Assembly (NCBI GenBank): GCA_964057225.1
Contig: OZ059896.1
Coordinates: forward strand, 23,184,501-23,248,500
DNA: 64,000 nt
Source: Auanema rhodensis
Taxonomy: Eukaryota; Nematoda; Chromadorea; Rhabditida; Rhabditidae
Reading direction: 5' to 3'
The position numbers were made by a program, and so were the translations under genes. Below are positions 1 to 13,728 of this stretch, one piece after another (position 1 is the stretch's first letter; each line of letters begins with the position of its first letter). The notes beneath the pieces are model-generated. The model did no database searches. It had not been told where the DNA came from and worked only from the letters and a program-made list of their open reading frames with translations.

Positions 1-214
1 TAAATGTACACGTGATGTGCACTTGGTATGTAACTCGCTTCACGTGAAAGATAAAGAAATGCGGTTTTCAAAATTAGATTCCCCATGTCCATTTTAGTCT
101 AAAAACAAATTTTTATCGATATTGGTTCATGGTAACCATGACTTTGAAATTTACGTGAACTTTAATTTATGCTAATTAAATGTACACGTGATGTGCACTT
201 GGTATGTAACTCGC

Positions 215-224
215 TTCACGTGAA
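215..224. other. Palindrome TTCACGTGAA (E-box core), once per monomer
   Basis: A perfect 10-bp palindrome containing CACGTG, shown here in the second monomer and present at unit positions 39-48 in nearly every copy. A second CACGTG lies 30 bp upstream at unit positions 9-14. CACGTG is a known core for bHLH proteins, but binding here is inference. A recurring variant, TTTACGTGAA (for example at 36481, 41409, 46161, 47041, 48097), makes this site identical to the second motif of the monomer. Confidence 0.75.
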
Positions 225-303
225 AGATAAAGAGATGCGGTTTTCAAAATTAGATTCCCCATGTCCATATTAGTCTAAAAACAAATTTTTATTGATATTG
301 GTT

Positions 304-316
304 CATGGTAACCATG
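304..316. other. Dyad CATGGTaACCATG, once per monomer
   Basis: Six-base arms (CATGGT / ACCATG) around a single A, at unit positions 128-140. It could fold as a 5-bp stem with a TAA loop. It is very well kept. The exceptions I noticed are scattered: TAAGCATG near 15621, AACTATG near 25829, GCGTGG near 36040 and 40969, and ACCTTG near 59630, 60862 and 63502. Short dyads of this kind have been associated with centromeric satellites that lack a CENP-B box. The link here is inference. Confidence 0.75.
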
Positions 317-325
317 TCTTTGAAA

Positions 326-335
326 TTTACGTGAA
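326..335. other. TTTACGTGAA, near copy of the monomer's main palindrome
   Basis: Unit positions 150-159 carry TTTACGTGAA, differing at one base from TTCACGTGAA at unit positions 39-48. The two copies in a monomer are 111 bp apart, and 65 bp separates the second from the first copy of the next unit. This gives two spaced copies of a TTYACGTGAA motif per 176 bp along the array. Whether this reflects an old internal duplication or a bound site cannot be decided from sequence alone. Confidence 0.7.
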
Positions 336-528
336 CTTTAATTTATGCTAATTAAATGTACACGTGATGTGCACTTGGTATGTAACTCGCTTCACGTGAA
401 AGATAAAGAGATGCGGTTTTCAAAATTAGATTCCCCATGTCCATATTAGTCTAAAAACAAATTTTTATTGATATTGGTTCATGGTAACCATGACTTTGAA
501 ATTTACGTGAACTTTAATTTATGCTAAT

Positions 529-2464
529 TAAATGTACACGTGATGTGCACTTGGTATGTAACTCGCTTCACGTGAAAGATAAAGAGATGCGGTTTTCAAA
601 ATTAGATTCCCCATGTCCATATTAGTCTAAAAACAAATTTTTATTAATATTGGTTCATGGTAACCATGTCTTTGAAATTTACGTGAACTTTAATTTATGC
701 TAATTAAATGTACACGTGATGTGCACTTGGTATGTAACTCGCTTCACGTGAAAGATAAAGAGATGCGGTTTTCAAAATTAGATTCTCCATGTCCATATTA
801 GTCTAAAAACAAATTTTTATTGATATTGCTGCATGGTAACCATGACTTTGAAATTTACGTGAACTTTAATTTATGCTAATTGAATGTACACGTGATGTGC
901 ACTTGGTATGTAACTCGCTTCACGTGAAAGATAAAGAGATGCGGTTTTCAAAATTAGATTCCCCATGTCCATATTAGTCTAAAAACAAATTTTTATTGAT
1001 ATTGGTTCATGGTAACCATGACTTTGAAATTTACGTGAACTTTAATTTATGCTAATTAAATGTACACGTGATGTGCACTTGGTATGTAACTCGCTTCACG
1101 TGAAAGATAAAGAGATGCGGTTTTCAAAATTAGATTCCCCATGTCCATATTAGTCTAAAAACAAATTTTTATTAATATTGGTTCATGGTAACCATGTCTT
1201 TGAAATTTACGTGAACTTTAATTTATGCTAATTAAATGTACACGTGATGTGCACTTGGTATGTAACTCGCTTCACGTGAAAGATAAAGAGATGCGGTTTT
1301 CAAAATTAGATTCCCCATGTCCATATTAGTCGAAAAACAAATTTTTATTGATATTGGTTCATGGTAACCATGACTTTGAAATTTACGTGAACTTTAATTT
1401 ATGCTAATTAAATGTACACGTGATGTGCACTTGGTATGTAACTCGCTTCACGTGAAAGATAAAGAGATGCGGTTTTCAAAATTAGATTCCCCATGTCCAT
1501 ATTAGTCTAAAAACAAATTTTTATTGATATTGGTTCATGGTAACCATGACTTTGAAATTTACGTGAACTTTAATTTATGCTAATTAAATGTACACGTGAT
1601 GTGCACTTGGTATGTAACTCGCTTCACGTGAAAGATAAAGAGATGCGGTTTTCAAAATTAGATTCCCCATGTCCATATTAGTCTAAAAACAAATTTTTAT
1701 TAATATTGGTTCATGGTAACCATGTCTTTGAAATTTACGTGAACTTTAATTTATGCTAATTAAATGTACACGTGATGTGCACTTGGTATGTAACTCGCTT
1801 CACGTGAAAGATAAAGAGATGCGGTTTTCAAAATTAGATTCTCCATGTCCATATTAGTCTAAAAACAAATTTTTATTGATATTGGTGCATGGTAACCATG
1901 ACTTTGAAATTTACGTGAACTTTAATTTATGCTAATTGAATGTACACGTGATGTGCACTTGGTATGTAACTCGCTTCACGTGAAAGATAAAGAGATGCGG
2001 TTTTCAAAATTAGATTCCCCATGTCCATATTAGTCTAAAAACAAATTTTTATTGATATTGGTTCATGGTAACCATGACTTTGAAATTTACGTGAACTTTA
2101 ATTTATGCTAATTAAATGTACACGTGATGTGCACTTGGTATGTAACTCGCTTCACGTGAAAGATAAAGAGATGCGGTTTTCAAAATTAGATTCCCCATGT
2201 CCATATTAGTCTAAAAACAAATTTTTATTAATATTGGTTCATGGTAACCATGTCTTTGAAATTTACGTGAACTTTAATTTATGCTAATTAAATGTACACG
2301 TGATGTGCACTTGGTATGTAACTCGCTTCACGTGAAAGATAAAGAGATGCGGTTTTCAAAATTAGATTCCCCATGTCCATATTAGTCGAAAAACAAATTT
2401 TTATTGATATTGGTTCATGGTAACCATGACTTTGAAATTTACGTGAACTTTAATTTATGCTAAT
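529..2464 (+). repeat. Higher-order repeat, 6 monomers (1056 bp), two copies
   Basis: Units starting at 529, 705, 881, 1057 and 1233 carry in order: TAAT with GTC; TTCTCC with a GC change and a following TGAATG start; plain; TAAT with GTC; GTCGAAAA. The same order recurs at 1585, 1761, 1937, 2113 and 2289. The rare GTCGAAAA base is at 1332 and again at 2388, exactly 1056 bp apart. The sixth unit differs between copies: plain at 1409, ATGTGG/TTTCCC at 2465. Confidence 0.85.
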
Positions 2465-3872
2465 TAAATGTACACGTGATGTGCACTTGGTATGTAACTC
2501 GCTTCACGTGAAAGATAAAGAGATGTGGTTTTCAAAATTAGATTTCCCATGTCCATATTAGTCTAAAAACAAATTTTTATTGATATTGGTTCATGGTAAC
2601 CATGACTTTGAAATTTACGTGAACTTTAATTTATGCTAATTAAATGTACACGTGATGTGCACTTGGTATGTAACTCGCTTCACGTGAAAGATAAAGAGAT
2701 GCGGTTTTCAAAATTAGATTCCCCATTTCCATATTAGTCTAAAAACAAATTTTTATCGATATTGGTTCATGGTAACCATGATTTTGAAATTTACGTGAAC
2801 TTTAATTTATGCTAATTAAATGTACACGTGATGTGCACTTGGTATGTAACTCGCTTCACGTGAAAGATAAAGAGATGCGGTTTTCAAAATTAGATTCCCC
2901 ATGTCCATATTAGTCTAAAAACAAATTTTTATTAATATTGGTTCATGGTAACCATGTCTTTGAAATTTACGTGAACTTTAATTTATTCTAATTAAATGTA
3001 CACGTGATGTGCACTTGGTATGTAACTCGCTTCACGTGAAAGATAAAGAGATGCGGTTTTCAAAATTAGATTTCCCATGTCCATATTAGTCTAAAAACAA
3101 ATTTTTATTGATATTGGTTCATGGTAACCATGACTTTGAAATTTACGTGAACTTTAATTTATGCTAATTAAATGTACACGTGATGTGCACTTGGTATGTA
3201 ACTCGCTTCACGTGAAAGATAAAGAGATGCGATTTTCAAAATTAGATTTCCCATGTCCATATTAGTCTAAAAACAAATTTTTATTGATATTGGTTCATGG
3301 TAACCATGACTTTGAAATTTACGTGAACTTTAATTTATGCTAATTAAATGTACACGTGATGTGCACTTGGTATGTAACTCGCTTCACGTGAAAGATAAAG
3401 AGATGCGGTTTTCAAAATTAGATTCCCCATTTCCATATTAGTCTAAAAACAAATTTTTATTGATATTGGTTCATGGTAACCATGATTTTGAAATTTACGT
3501 GAACTTTAATTTATGCTAATTAAATGTACACGTGATGTGCACTTGGTATGTAACTCGCTTCACGTGAAAGATAAAGAAATGCGGTTTTCAAAATTAGATT
3601 CCCCATGTCCATATTAGTCTAAAAACAAATTTTTATTGATATTGGTTCATGGTAACCATGACTTTGAAATTTACGTGAACTTTAATTTATGCTAATTAAA
3701 TGTACACGTGATGTGCACTTGGTATGTAACTCGCTTCACGTGAAAGATAAAGAGATGCGGTTTTCAAAATTAGATTCCCCATGTCCATATTAGTCTAAAA
3801 ACAAATTTTTATTGATATTGGTTCATGGTAACCATGACTTTGAAATTTACGTGAACTTTAATTTATGCTAAT
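2465..3872 (+). repeat. First copy of a dispersed multi-monomer segment
   Basis: Eight units with a distinctive series: ATGTGG/TTTCCC, CATTTCC with ATCGAT and GATTTTG, TTATTCTAATT, TTTCCC, GCGATTTT/TTTCCC, CATTTCC/GATTTTG, AGAAATG, plain. The same series recurs near 7569 and 14785. Marker pairs 2727/7831, 2987/8091 and 3232/8336 are each 5104 bp (29 monomers) apart. One extra GCGATTTT unit in the later copies then moves the offset to 30 monomers. Confidence 0.85.
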
Positions 3873-6800
3873 TAAATGTACACGTGATGTGCACTTGGTA
3901 TGTAACTCGCTTCACGTGAAAGATAAAGAGATGCGGTTTTTAAAATTAGATTCCCCATGTACATATTAGTCTAAAAACAAATTTTTATTGATATTGGTTC
4001 ATGGTAACCATGACTTTGAAATTTACGTGAACTTTAATTTATGCTAATTAAATGTACACGTGATGTGCACTTGGTATGTAACTCGCTTCACGTGAAAGAT
4101 AAAGAGATGCGGTTTTCAAAATTAGATTCCCCGTGTCCATGTTAGTCTAAAAACAAATTTTTATTGATATTGGTGCATGGTAACCATGACTTTGAAATTT
4201 ACGTGAACTTTAATTTATGCTAATTAAATGTACACGTAATGTGCACTTGGTATGTAACTCGCTTCACGTGAAAGATAAAGAGATGCGGTTTTCAAAATTT
4301 GATTCCCCATGTCCATATTAGTCTAAAAACAAATTTTCATTGATATTGGTTCATGGTAACCATGACTTTGAAATTTACGTGAATTTTAATTTATGCTAAT
4401 TAAATGTACACGTGATGTGCACTTGGTATGTAACTCGCTTCACGTGAAAGATAAAGAGATGCGGTTTTCAAAATTAGATTCCCCATGTCCATATTAGTCT
4501 AAAAACAAATTTTAATTGATATTGGTGCATGGTAACCATGACTTTGAAATTTACGTGAACTTTAATTTATGCTAATTAAATGTACACGTGATGTGCACTT
4601 GGTATGTAACTCGCTTCACGTGAAAGATAAAGAGATGCGGTTTTCAAAATTAGATTCCCCATGTCCATATTAGTCTAAAAACAAATTTTTATTGATATTG
4701 GTGCATGGTAACCATGACTTTGAAATTTACGTGAACTTTAATTTATGCTAATTAAATGTACACGTGATGTGCACTTGGTATGTAACTCGCTTCACGTGAA
4801 AGATAAAGAGATGCGGTTTTCAAAATTAGATTCCCCATGTCCATATTAGTCTAAAAACAAATTTTTATTGATATTGGTTCATGGTAACCATGAGTTTGAA
4901 ATTTACGTGAACTTTAATTTATGCTAATTAAATGTACACGTGATGTGCACTTGGTATGTAACTCGCTTCACGTGAAAGATAAAAAGATGCGGTTTTCAAA
5001 ATTAGATTCCCCATGTCCATATTAGTCTAAAAACAAATTTTTATTGATATTGGTTCATGGTAACCATGACTTTGAAATTTACGTGAACTTTAATTTATGC
5101 TAATTAAATGTACACGTGATGTGCACTTGGTATGTAACTCGCTTCACGTGAAAGATAAAGAGATGCGGTTTTCAAAATTAGATTCCCCATGTCCATATTA
5201 GTCTAAAAACAAATTTTTATTGATATTGGTGCATGGTAACCATGACTTTGAAATTTACGTGAACTTTAATTTATGCTAATTAAATGTACACGTGATGTGC
5301 ACTTGGTATGTAACTCGCTTCACGTGAAAGATAAAGTGATGCGAATTTCAAAATTAGATTCCCCATGTCCATATTAGTCTAAAAACAAATTTTTATTGAT
5401 ATTGGTTCATGGTAACCATGACTTTGAAATTTACGTGAACTTTAATTTATGCTAATTAAATGTACACGTGATGTGCACTTGGTATGTAACTCGCTTCACG
5501 TGAAAGATAAAGAGATGCGGTTTTCAAAATTAGATTCCCCATGTCCATATTAGTCTAAAAACAAATTTTTATTGATATTGGTGCATGGTAACCATGACTT
5601 TGAAATTTACGTGAACTTTAATTTATGCTAATTAAATGTACACGTGATGTGCACTTGGTATGTAACTCGCTTCACGTGAAAGATAAAGAGATGCGGTTTT
5701 CAAAATTAGATTCCCCATGTCCATATTAGTCTAAAAACAAATTTTTATTGATATTGGTTCATGGTAACCATGACTTTGAAATTTACGTGAACTTTAATTT
5801 ATGCTAATTAAATGTACACGTGATGTGCACTTGGTATGTAACTCGCTTCACGTGAAAGATAAAGAGATGCGGTTTTCAAAATTAGATTCCCCATGTCCAT
5901 ATTAGTCTAAAAACAAATTTTTATTGATATTGGTTCATGGTAACCATGACTTTGAAATTTACGTGAACTTTAATTTATGCTAATTAAATGTACACGTGAT
6001 GTGCACTTGGTATGTAACTCGCTTCACGTGAAAGATAAAGAGATGCGGTTTTCAAAATTAGATTCCCCATGTCCATATTAGTCTAAAAACAAATTTTTAT
6101 TGATATTGGTGCATGGTAACCATGACTTTGAAATTTACGTGAACTTTAATTTATGCTAATTAAATGTACACGTGATGTGCACTTGGTATGTAACTCGCTT
6201 CATGTAAAAGATAAAGAGATGCGGTCTTCAAAATTAGATTCCCCATGTCCATATTAGTCTAAAAACAAATTTTTATTGATATTGGTTCATGGTAACCATG
6301 ATTTTGAAATTTACGTGAACTTTAATTTATGCTAATTAAATGTACACGTGATGTGCACTTGGTATGTAACTCGCTTCACGTGAAAGATAAAGAAATGCGG
6401 TTTTCAAAATTAGATTCCCCATGTCCATTTTAGTCTAAAAACAAATTTTTATTGATATTGGTTCATGGTAACCATGACTTTGAAATTTACGTGAACTTTA
6501 ATTTATGCTAATTAAATGTACACGTGATGTGCACTTGGTATGTAACTCGCTTCACGTGAAAGATAAAGAGATGCGGTTTTCAAAATTAGATTCCTCATGT
6601 TTATATTAGTCTAAAAACAAATTTTTATTGATATTGGTTCATGGTAACCATGTCTTTGAAATTTACGTGAACTTTAATTTATGCTAATTAAATGTACACG
6701 TGATGTGCACTTGGTATGTAACTCGCTTCACGTGAAAGATAAAGAGATGCGGTTTTCAAAATTAGATTCCCCATGTCCATATTAGTCTAAAAACAAATTT

Positions 6801-7568
6801 TTATTGATATTGGTTCATGGTAACCATGACTTTGAAATTTACGTGAACTTTAATTTATGCTAATTAAATGTACACGTGATGTGCACTTGGTATGTAACTC
6901 GCTTCACGTGAAAGATAAAGAGATGCGGTTTTCAAAATTAGATTCCCCATGTCCATATTAGTCTAAAAACAAATTTTTATTAATATTGGTTCATGGTAAC
7001 CATGTCTTTGAAATTTACGTGAACTTTAATTTATGCTAATTAAATGTACACGTGATGTGCACTTGGTATGTAACTCGCTTCACGTGAAAGATAAAGAGAT
7101 GCGGTTTTCAAAATTAGATTCCCCATGTCCATATTAGTCTAAAAACAAATTTTTATTAATATTGGTTCATGGTAACCATGTCTTTGAAATTTACGTGAAC
7201 TTTAATTTATGCTAATTAAATGTACACGTGATGTGCACTTGGTATGTAACTCGCTTCACGTGAAAGATAAAGAGATGCGGTTTTCAAAATTAGATTCCCC
7301 ATGTCCATATTAGTCTAAAAACAAATTTTTATTGATATTGGTTCATGGTAACCATGACTTTGAAATTTACGTGAACTTTAATTTATGCTAATTAAATGTA
7401 CACGTGATGTGCACTTGGTATGTAACTCGCTTCACGTGAAAGATAAAGAGATGTGGTTTTCAAAATTAGATTTCCCATGTCCATATTAGTCTAAAAACAA
7501 ATTTTTATTGATATTGGTTCATGGTAACCATGACTTTGAAATTTACGTGAACTTTAATTTATGCTAAT

Positions 7569-10208
7569 TAAATGTACACGTGATGTGCACTTGGTATGTA
7601 ACTCGCTTCACGTGAAAGATAAAGAGATGTGGTTTTCAAAATTAGATTTCCCATGTCCATATTAGTCTAAAAACAAATTTTTATTGATATTGGTTTATGG
7701 TAACCATGACTTTGAAATTTACGTGAACTTTAATTTATGCTAATTAAATGTACACGTGATGTGCACTTGGTATGTAACTCGCTTCACGTGAAAGATAAAG
7801 AGATGCGGTTTTCAAAATTAGATTCCCCATTTCCATATTAGTCTAAAAACAAATTTTTATCGATATTGGTTCATGGTAACCATGATTTTGAAATTTACGT
7901 GAACTTTAATTTATGCTAATTAAATGTACACGTGATGTGCACTTGGTATGTAACTCGCTTCACGTGAAAGATAAAGAGATGCGGTTTTCAAAATTAGATT
8001 CCCCAAGTCCATATTAGTCTAAAAACAAATTTTTATTAATATTGGTTCATGGTAACCATGTCTTTGAAATTTACGTGAACTTTAATTTATTCTAATTAAA
8101 TGTACACGTGATGTGCACTTGGTATGTAACTCGCTTCACGTGAAAGATAAAGAGATGCGGTTTTCAAAATTAGATTTCCCATGTCCATATTAGTCTAAAA
8201 ACAAATTTTTATTGATATTGGTTCATGGTAACCATGACTTTGAAATTTACGTGAACTTTAATTTATGCTAATTAAATGTACACGTGATGTGCACTTGGTA
8301 TGTAACTCGCTTCACGTGAAAGATAAAGAGATGCGATTTTCAAAATTAGATTTCCCATGTCCATATTAGTCTAAAAACAAATTTTTATTGATATTGGTTC
8401 ATGGTAACCATGACTTTGAAATTTACGTGAACTTTAATTTATGCTAATTAAATGTACACGTGATGTGCACTTGGTATGTAACTCGCTTCACGTGAAAGAT
8501 AAAGAGATGCGATTTTCAAAATTAGATTTCCCATGTCCATATTAGTCTAAAAACAAATTTTTATTGATATTGGTTCATGGTAACCATGACTTTGAAATTT
8601 ACGTGAACTTTAATTTATGCTAATTAAATGTACACGTGATGTGCACTTGGTATGTAACTCGCTTCACGTGAAAGATAAAGAGATGCGGTTTTCAAAATTA
8701 GATTCCCCATTTCCATATTAGTCTAAAAACAAATTTTTATTGATATTGGTTCATGGTAACCATGATTTTGAAATTTACGTGAACTTTAATTTATGCTAAT
8801 TAAATGTACACGTGATGTGCACTTGGTATGTAACTCGCTTCACGTGAAAGATAAAGAAATGCGGTTTTCAAAATTAGATTCCCCATGTCCATATTAGTCT
8901 AAAAACAAATTTTTATTGATATTGGTTCATGGTAACCATGACTTTGAAATTTACGTGAACTTTAATTTATGCTAATTAAATGTACACGTGATGTGCACTT
9001 GGTATGTAACTCGCTTCACGTGAAAGATAAAGAGATGCGGTTTTCAAAATTAGATTCCCCATGTCCATATTAGTCTAAAAACAAATTTTTATTGATATTG
9101 GTTCATGGTAACCATGACTTTGAAATTTACGTGAACTTTAATTTATGCTAATTAAATGTACACGTGATGTGCACTTGGTATGTAACTCGCTTCACGTGAA
9201 AGATGAAGAGATGCGGTTTTCAAAATTAAATTCCCCATGTCCATATTAGTCTAAAAACAAATGTTTATTGATATTGGTTCATGGTAACCATGACTTTGAA
9301 ATTTACGTGAACTTTAATTTATGCTAATTAAATGTACACGTGATGTGCACTTGGTATGTAACTCGCTTCACGTGAAAGATAAAGAGATGCGGTTTTCAAA
9401 ATTAGATTCCCCATGTCCATATTAGTCTAAAAACAAATTTTTATTGATATTGGTTCATGGTAACCATGACTTTGAAATTTACGTGAACTTTAAGTTATGC
9501 TAATTAAATGTACACGTGATGTGCACTCGGTACGTAACTCGCTTCACGTGAAAGATAAAGAGATGCGGTTTTCAAAATTAGATTCCCCATGTCCATATTA
9601 GTCTAAAAACAAATTTTTATTGATATTGGTTCATGGTAACCATGACTTTGAAATTTACGTGAACTTTAATTTATGCTAATTAAATGTACACGTGATGTGC
9701 ACTTGGTATGTAACTCGCTTCACGTGAAAGATAAAGAGATGCGGTTTTCAAAATTAGATTCCCCATGTCCATATTAGTCTAAAAACAAATTTTTATTAAT
9801 ATTGGTTCATGGTAACCATGTCTTTGAAATTTACGTGAACTTTAATTTATGCTAATTAAATGTACACGTGATGTGCACTTGGTATGTAACTCGCTTCACG
9901 TGAAAGATAAAGAGATGCGGTTTTCAAAATTAGATTCCCCATGTCCATATTAGTCTAAAAACAAATTTTTATTAATATTGGTTCATGGTAACCATGACTT
10001 TGAAATTTACGTGAACTTTAATTTATGCTAATTAAATGTACACGTGATGTGCACTTGGTATGTAACTCGCTTCACGTGAAAGATAAAGAGATGCGGTTTT
10101 CAAAATTAGATTCCCCATGTCCATATTAGTCTAAAAACAAATTTTTATTAATATTGGTTCATGGTAACCATGTCTTTGAAATTTACGTGAACTTTAATTT
10201 ATGCTAAT
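7569..10208 (+). repeat. Second copy of the segment; source or partner of a 41-monomer displaced duplication
   Basis: Fifteen units that match 14785-17424 at a constant displacement of 7216 bp (41 monomers). Marker pairs are CATTTCC 7831/15047, TTATTCTAATT 8091/15307, TTAAGTTATG 9494/16710 and CACTCGG 9528/16744. The match ends where the unit at 10209 (TAAT with GAC) faces 17425 (TAAT with GTC). Private substitutions exist in each copy, for example CCAAGTCC at 7981-8010 and TAAGCATG at 15621, so the copies have diverged slightly. Confidence 0.85.
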
Positions 10209-13200
10209 TAAATGTACACGTGATGTGCACTTGGTATGTAACTCGCTTCACGTGAAAGATAAAGAGATGCGGTTTTCAAAATTAGATTCCCCATGTCCAT
10301 ATTAGTCTAAAAACAAATTTTTATTAATATTGGTTCATGGTAACCATGACTTTGAAATTTACGTGAACTTTAATTTATGCTAATTAAATGTACACGTGAT
10401 GTGCACTTGGTATGTAACTCGCTTCACGTGAAAGATAAAGAGATGCGGTTTTCAAAATTAGATTCCCCATGTCCATATTAGTCTAAAAACAAATTTTTAT
10501 TAATATTGGTTCATGGTAACCATGTCTTTGAAATTTACGTGAACTTTAATTTATGCTAATTAAATGTACACGTGATGTGCACTTGGTATGTAACTCGCTT
10601 CACGTGAAAGATAAAGAGATGCGGTTTTCAAAATTAGATTCCCCATGTCCATATTAGTCTAAAAACAAATTTTTATTAATATTGGTTCATGGTAACCATG
10701 TCTTTGAAATTTACGTGAACTTTAATTTATGCTAATTAAATGTACACGTGATGTGCACTTGGTATGTAACTCGCTTCACGTGAAAGATAAAGAGATGCGG
10801 TTTTCAAAATTAGATTCCCCATGTCCATATTAGTCTAAAAACAAATTTTTATTAATATTGGTTCATGGTAACCATGTCTTTGAAATTTACGTGAACATTA
10901 ATTTATGCTAATTAAATGTACACGTGATGTGCACTTGGTATGTAACTCGCTTCACGTGAAAGATAAAGAGATGCGGTTTTCAAAATTAGATTCCCCATGT
11001 CCATATTAGTCTAAAAACAAATTTTTATTAATATTGGTTCATGGTAACCATGTCTTTGAAATTTACGTGAACTTTAATTTATGCTAATTAAATGTACACG
11101 TGATGTGCACTTGGTATGTAACTCGCTTCACGTGAAAGATAAAGAGATGCGGTTTTCAAAATTAGATTCCCCATGTCCATATTAGTCTAAAAACAAATTT
11201 TTATTAATATTGGTTCATGGTAACCATGTCTTTGAAATTTACGTGAACTTTAATTTATGCTAATTAAATGTACACGTGATGTGCACTTGGTATGTAACTC
11301 GCTTCACGTGAAAGATAAAGCGATGCGGTTTTCAAAATTAGATTCCCCATGTCCATATTAGTCTAAAAACAAATTTTTATTAATATTGGTTCATGGTAAC
11401 CATGTCTTTGAAATTTACGTGAACTTTAATTTATGCTAATTAAATGTACACGTGATGTGCACTTGGTATGTAACTCGCTTCACGTGAAAGATAAAGAGAT
11501 GCGGTTTTCAAAATTAGATTCCCCATGTCCATATTAGTCTAAAAACAAATTTTCATTAATATTGGTTCATGGTAACCATGTCTTTGAAATTTACGTGAAC
11601 TTTAATTTATGCTAATTAAATGTACACGTGATGTGCACTTGGTATGTAACTCGCTTCACGTGAAAGATAAAGAAATGCGGTTTTCAAAATTAGATTCCCC
11701 ATGTCCATATTAGTCTAAAAACAAATTTTTATTAATATTGGTTCATGGTAACCATGTCTTTGAAATTTACGTGAACTTTAATTTATGCTAATTAAATGTA
11801 CACGTGATGTGCACTTGGTATGTAACTCGCTTCACGTGAAAGATAAAGAGATGCGGTTTTCAAAATTAGATTCCCCATGTCCATATTAGTCTAAAAACAA
11901 ATTTTTATTAATATTGGTTCATGGTAACCATGTCTTTGAAATTTACGTGAACTTTAATTTATGCTAATTAAATGTACACGTGATGTGCACTTGGTATGTA
12001 ACTCGCTTCACGTGAAAGATAAAGAGATGCGGTTTTCAAAATTAGATTCCCCATGTCCATATTAGTCTAAAAACAAATTTTTATTAATATTGGTTCATGG
12101 TAACCATGTCTTTGAAATTTACGTGAACTTTAATTTATGCTAATTAAATGTACACGTGATGTGCACTTGGTATGTAACTCGCTTCACGTGAAAGATAAAG
12201 AGATGCGGTTTTCAAAATTAGATTCCCCATGTCCATATTAGTCTAAAAACAAATTTTTATTAATATTGGTTTATGGTAACCATGTCTTTGAAATTTACGT
12301 GAACTTTAATTTATGCTAATTAAATGTACACGTGATGTGCACTTGGTATGTAACTCGCTTCACGTGAAAGATAAAGAGATGCGGTTTTCAAAATTAGATT
12401 CCCCATGTCCATATTAGTCTAAAAACAAATTTTCATTAATATTGGTTCATGGTAACCATGTCTTTGAAATTTACGTGAACTTTAATTTATGCTAATTAAA
12501 TGTACACGTGATGTGCACTTGGTATGTAACTCGCTTCACGTGAAAGATAAAGAAATGCGGTTTTCAAAATTAGATTCCCCATGTCCATATTAGTCTAAAA
12601 ACAAATTTTTATTAATATTGGTTCATGGTAACCATGTCTTTGAAATTTACGTGAACTTTAATTTATGCTAATTAAATGTACACGTGATGTGCACTTGGTA
12701 TGTAACTCGCTTCACGTGAAAGATAAAGAGATGCGGTTTTCAAAATTAGATTCCCCATGTCCATATTAGTCTAAAAACAAATTTTTATTAATATTGGTTC
12801 ATGGTAACCATGTCTTTGAAATTTACGTGAACTTTAATTTATGCTAATTAAATGTACACGTGATGTGCACTTGGTATGTAACTCGCTTCACGTGAAAGAT
12901 AAAGAGATGCGGTTTTCAAAATTAGATTCCCCATGTCCATATTAGTCTAAAAACAAATTTTTATTAATATTGGTTCATGGTAACCATGTCTTTGAAATTT
13001 ACGTGAACTTTAATTTATGCTAATTAAATGTACACGTGATGTGCACTTGGTATGTAACTCGCTTCACGTGAAAGATAAAGAGATGCGGTTTTCAAAATTA
13101 GATTCCCCATGTCCATATTAGTCTAAAAACAAATTTTTATTAATATTGGTTTATGGTAACCATGTCTTTGAAATTTACGTGAACTTTAATTTATGCTAAT

Positions 13201-13728
13201 TAAATGTACACGTGATGTGCACTTGGTATGTAACTCGCTTCACGTGAAAGATAAAGAGATGCGGTTTTCAAAATTAGATTCCCCATGTCCATATTAGTCT
13301 AAAAACAAATTTTTATTAATATTGGTTCATGGTAACCATGTCTTTGAAATTTACGTGAACTTTAATTTATGCTAATTAAATGTACACGTGATGTGCACTT
13401 GGTATGTAACTCGCTTCACGTGAAAGATAAAGAGATGCGGTTTTCAAAATTAGATTCCCCATGTCCATATTAGTCTAAAAACAAATTTTTATTAATATTG
13501 GTTCATGGTAACCATGTCTTTGAAATTTACGTGAACTTTAATTTATGCTAATTAAATGTACACGTGATGTGCACTTGGTATGTAACTCGCTTCACGTGAA
13601 AGATAAAGAGATGCGGTTTTCAAAATTAGATTCCCCATGTCCATATTAGTCTAAAAACAAATTTTTATTAATATTGGTTCATGGTAACCATGTCTTTGAA
13701 ATTTACGTGAACTTTAATTTATGCTAAT
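9681..13728 (+). repeat. Run of 23 TAAT-class monomers
   Basis: All 23 consecutive monomers carry TTATTAATATTGG at unit positions 112-124, and nearly all also carry GTCTTTG after the dyad. The exceptions with GAC, at 9857 and 10209, look like recombinants. Variation inside the run is very low, which points to recent local amplification. It contains the 5-monomer repeat described separately and ends at a TGAATG unit start (13729). Confidence 0.85.
11441..13200 (+). repeat. Higher-order repeat, 5 monomers (880 bp), two copies
   Basis: Copies at 11441-12320 and 12321-13200. Three private markers repeat at exactly 880 bp: TTTTCATTAAT at 11554 and 12434, AGAAATG at 11674 and 12554, and GGTTTATGG at 12272 and 13152. 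No other difference between the copies was noticed by eye. Confidence 0.88.

Larger units (their letters stand above)
177..352 (+). repeat. Representative satellite monomer with its internal motifs
   Basis: One 176-bp unit used to define positions. Unit positions 5-10 hold TGTACA, 9-14 CACGTG, 17-22 GTGCAC, 39-48 the palindrome TTCACGTGAA, 101-117 an A/T-rich tract (AAAAACAAATTTTTATT), 128-140 the dyad CATGGTaACCATG (a BstEII-type GGTNACC core), and 150-159 TTTACGTGAA. The consensus has about 56 G+C of 176 (32%) and five CpG steps, close to the number expected from its C and G counts. The length suits one nucleosome plus linker. This copy is a recombinant type: it has TGAT at unit positions 117-120 but GTC after the dyad. 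Confidence 0.9.

Noticed and set aside
177-352. CENP-B box in the monomer
   Set aside because: No stretch fits the TTCG....A..CGGG core. The only CGG (GATGCGGTTTT) lacks the rest of the pattern.
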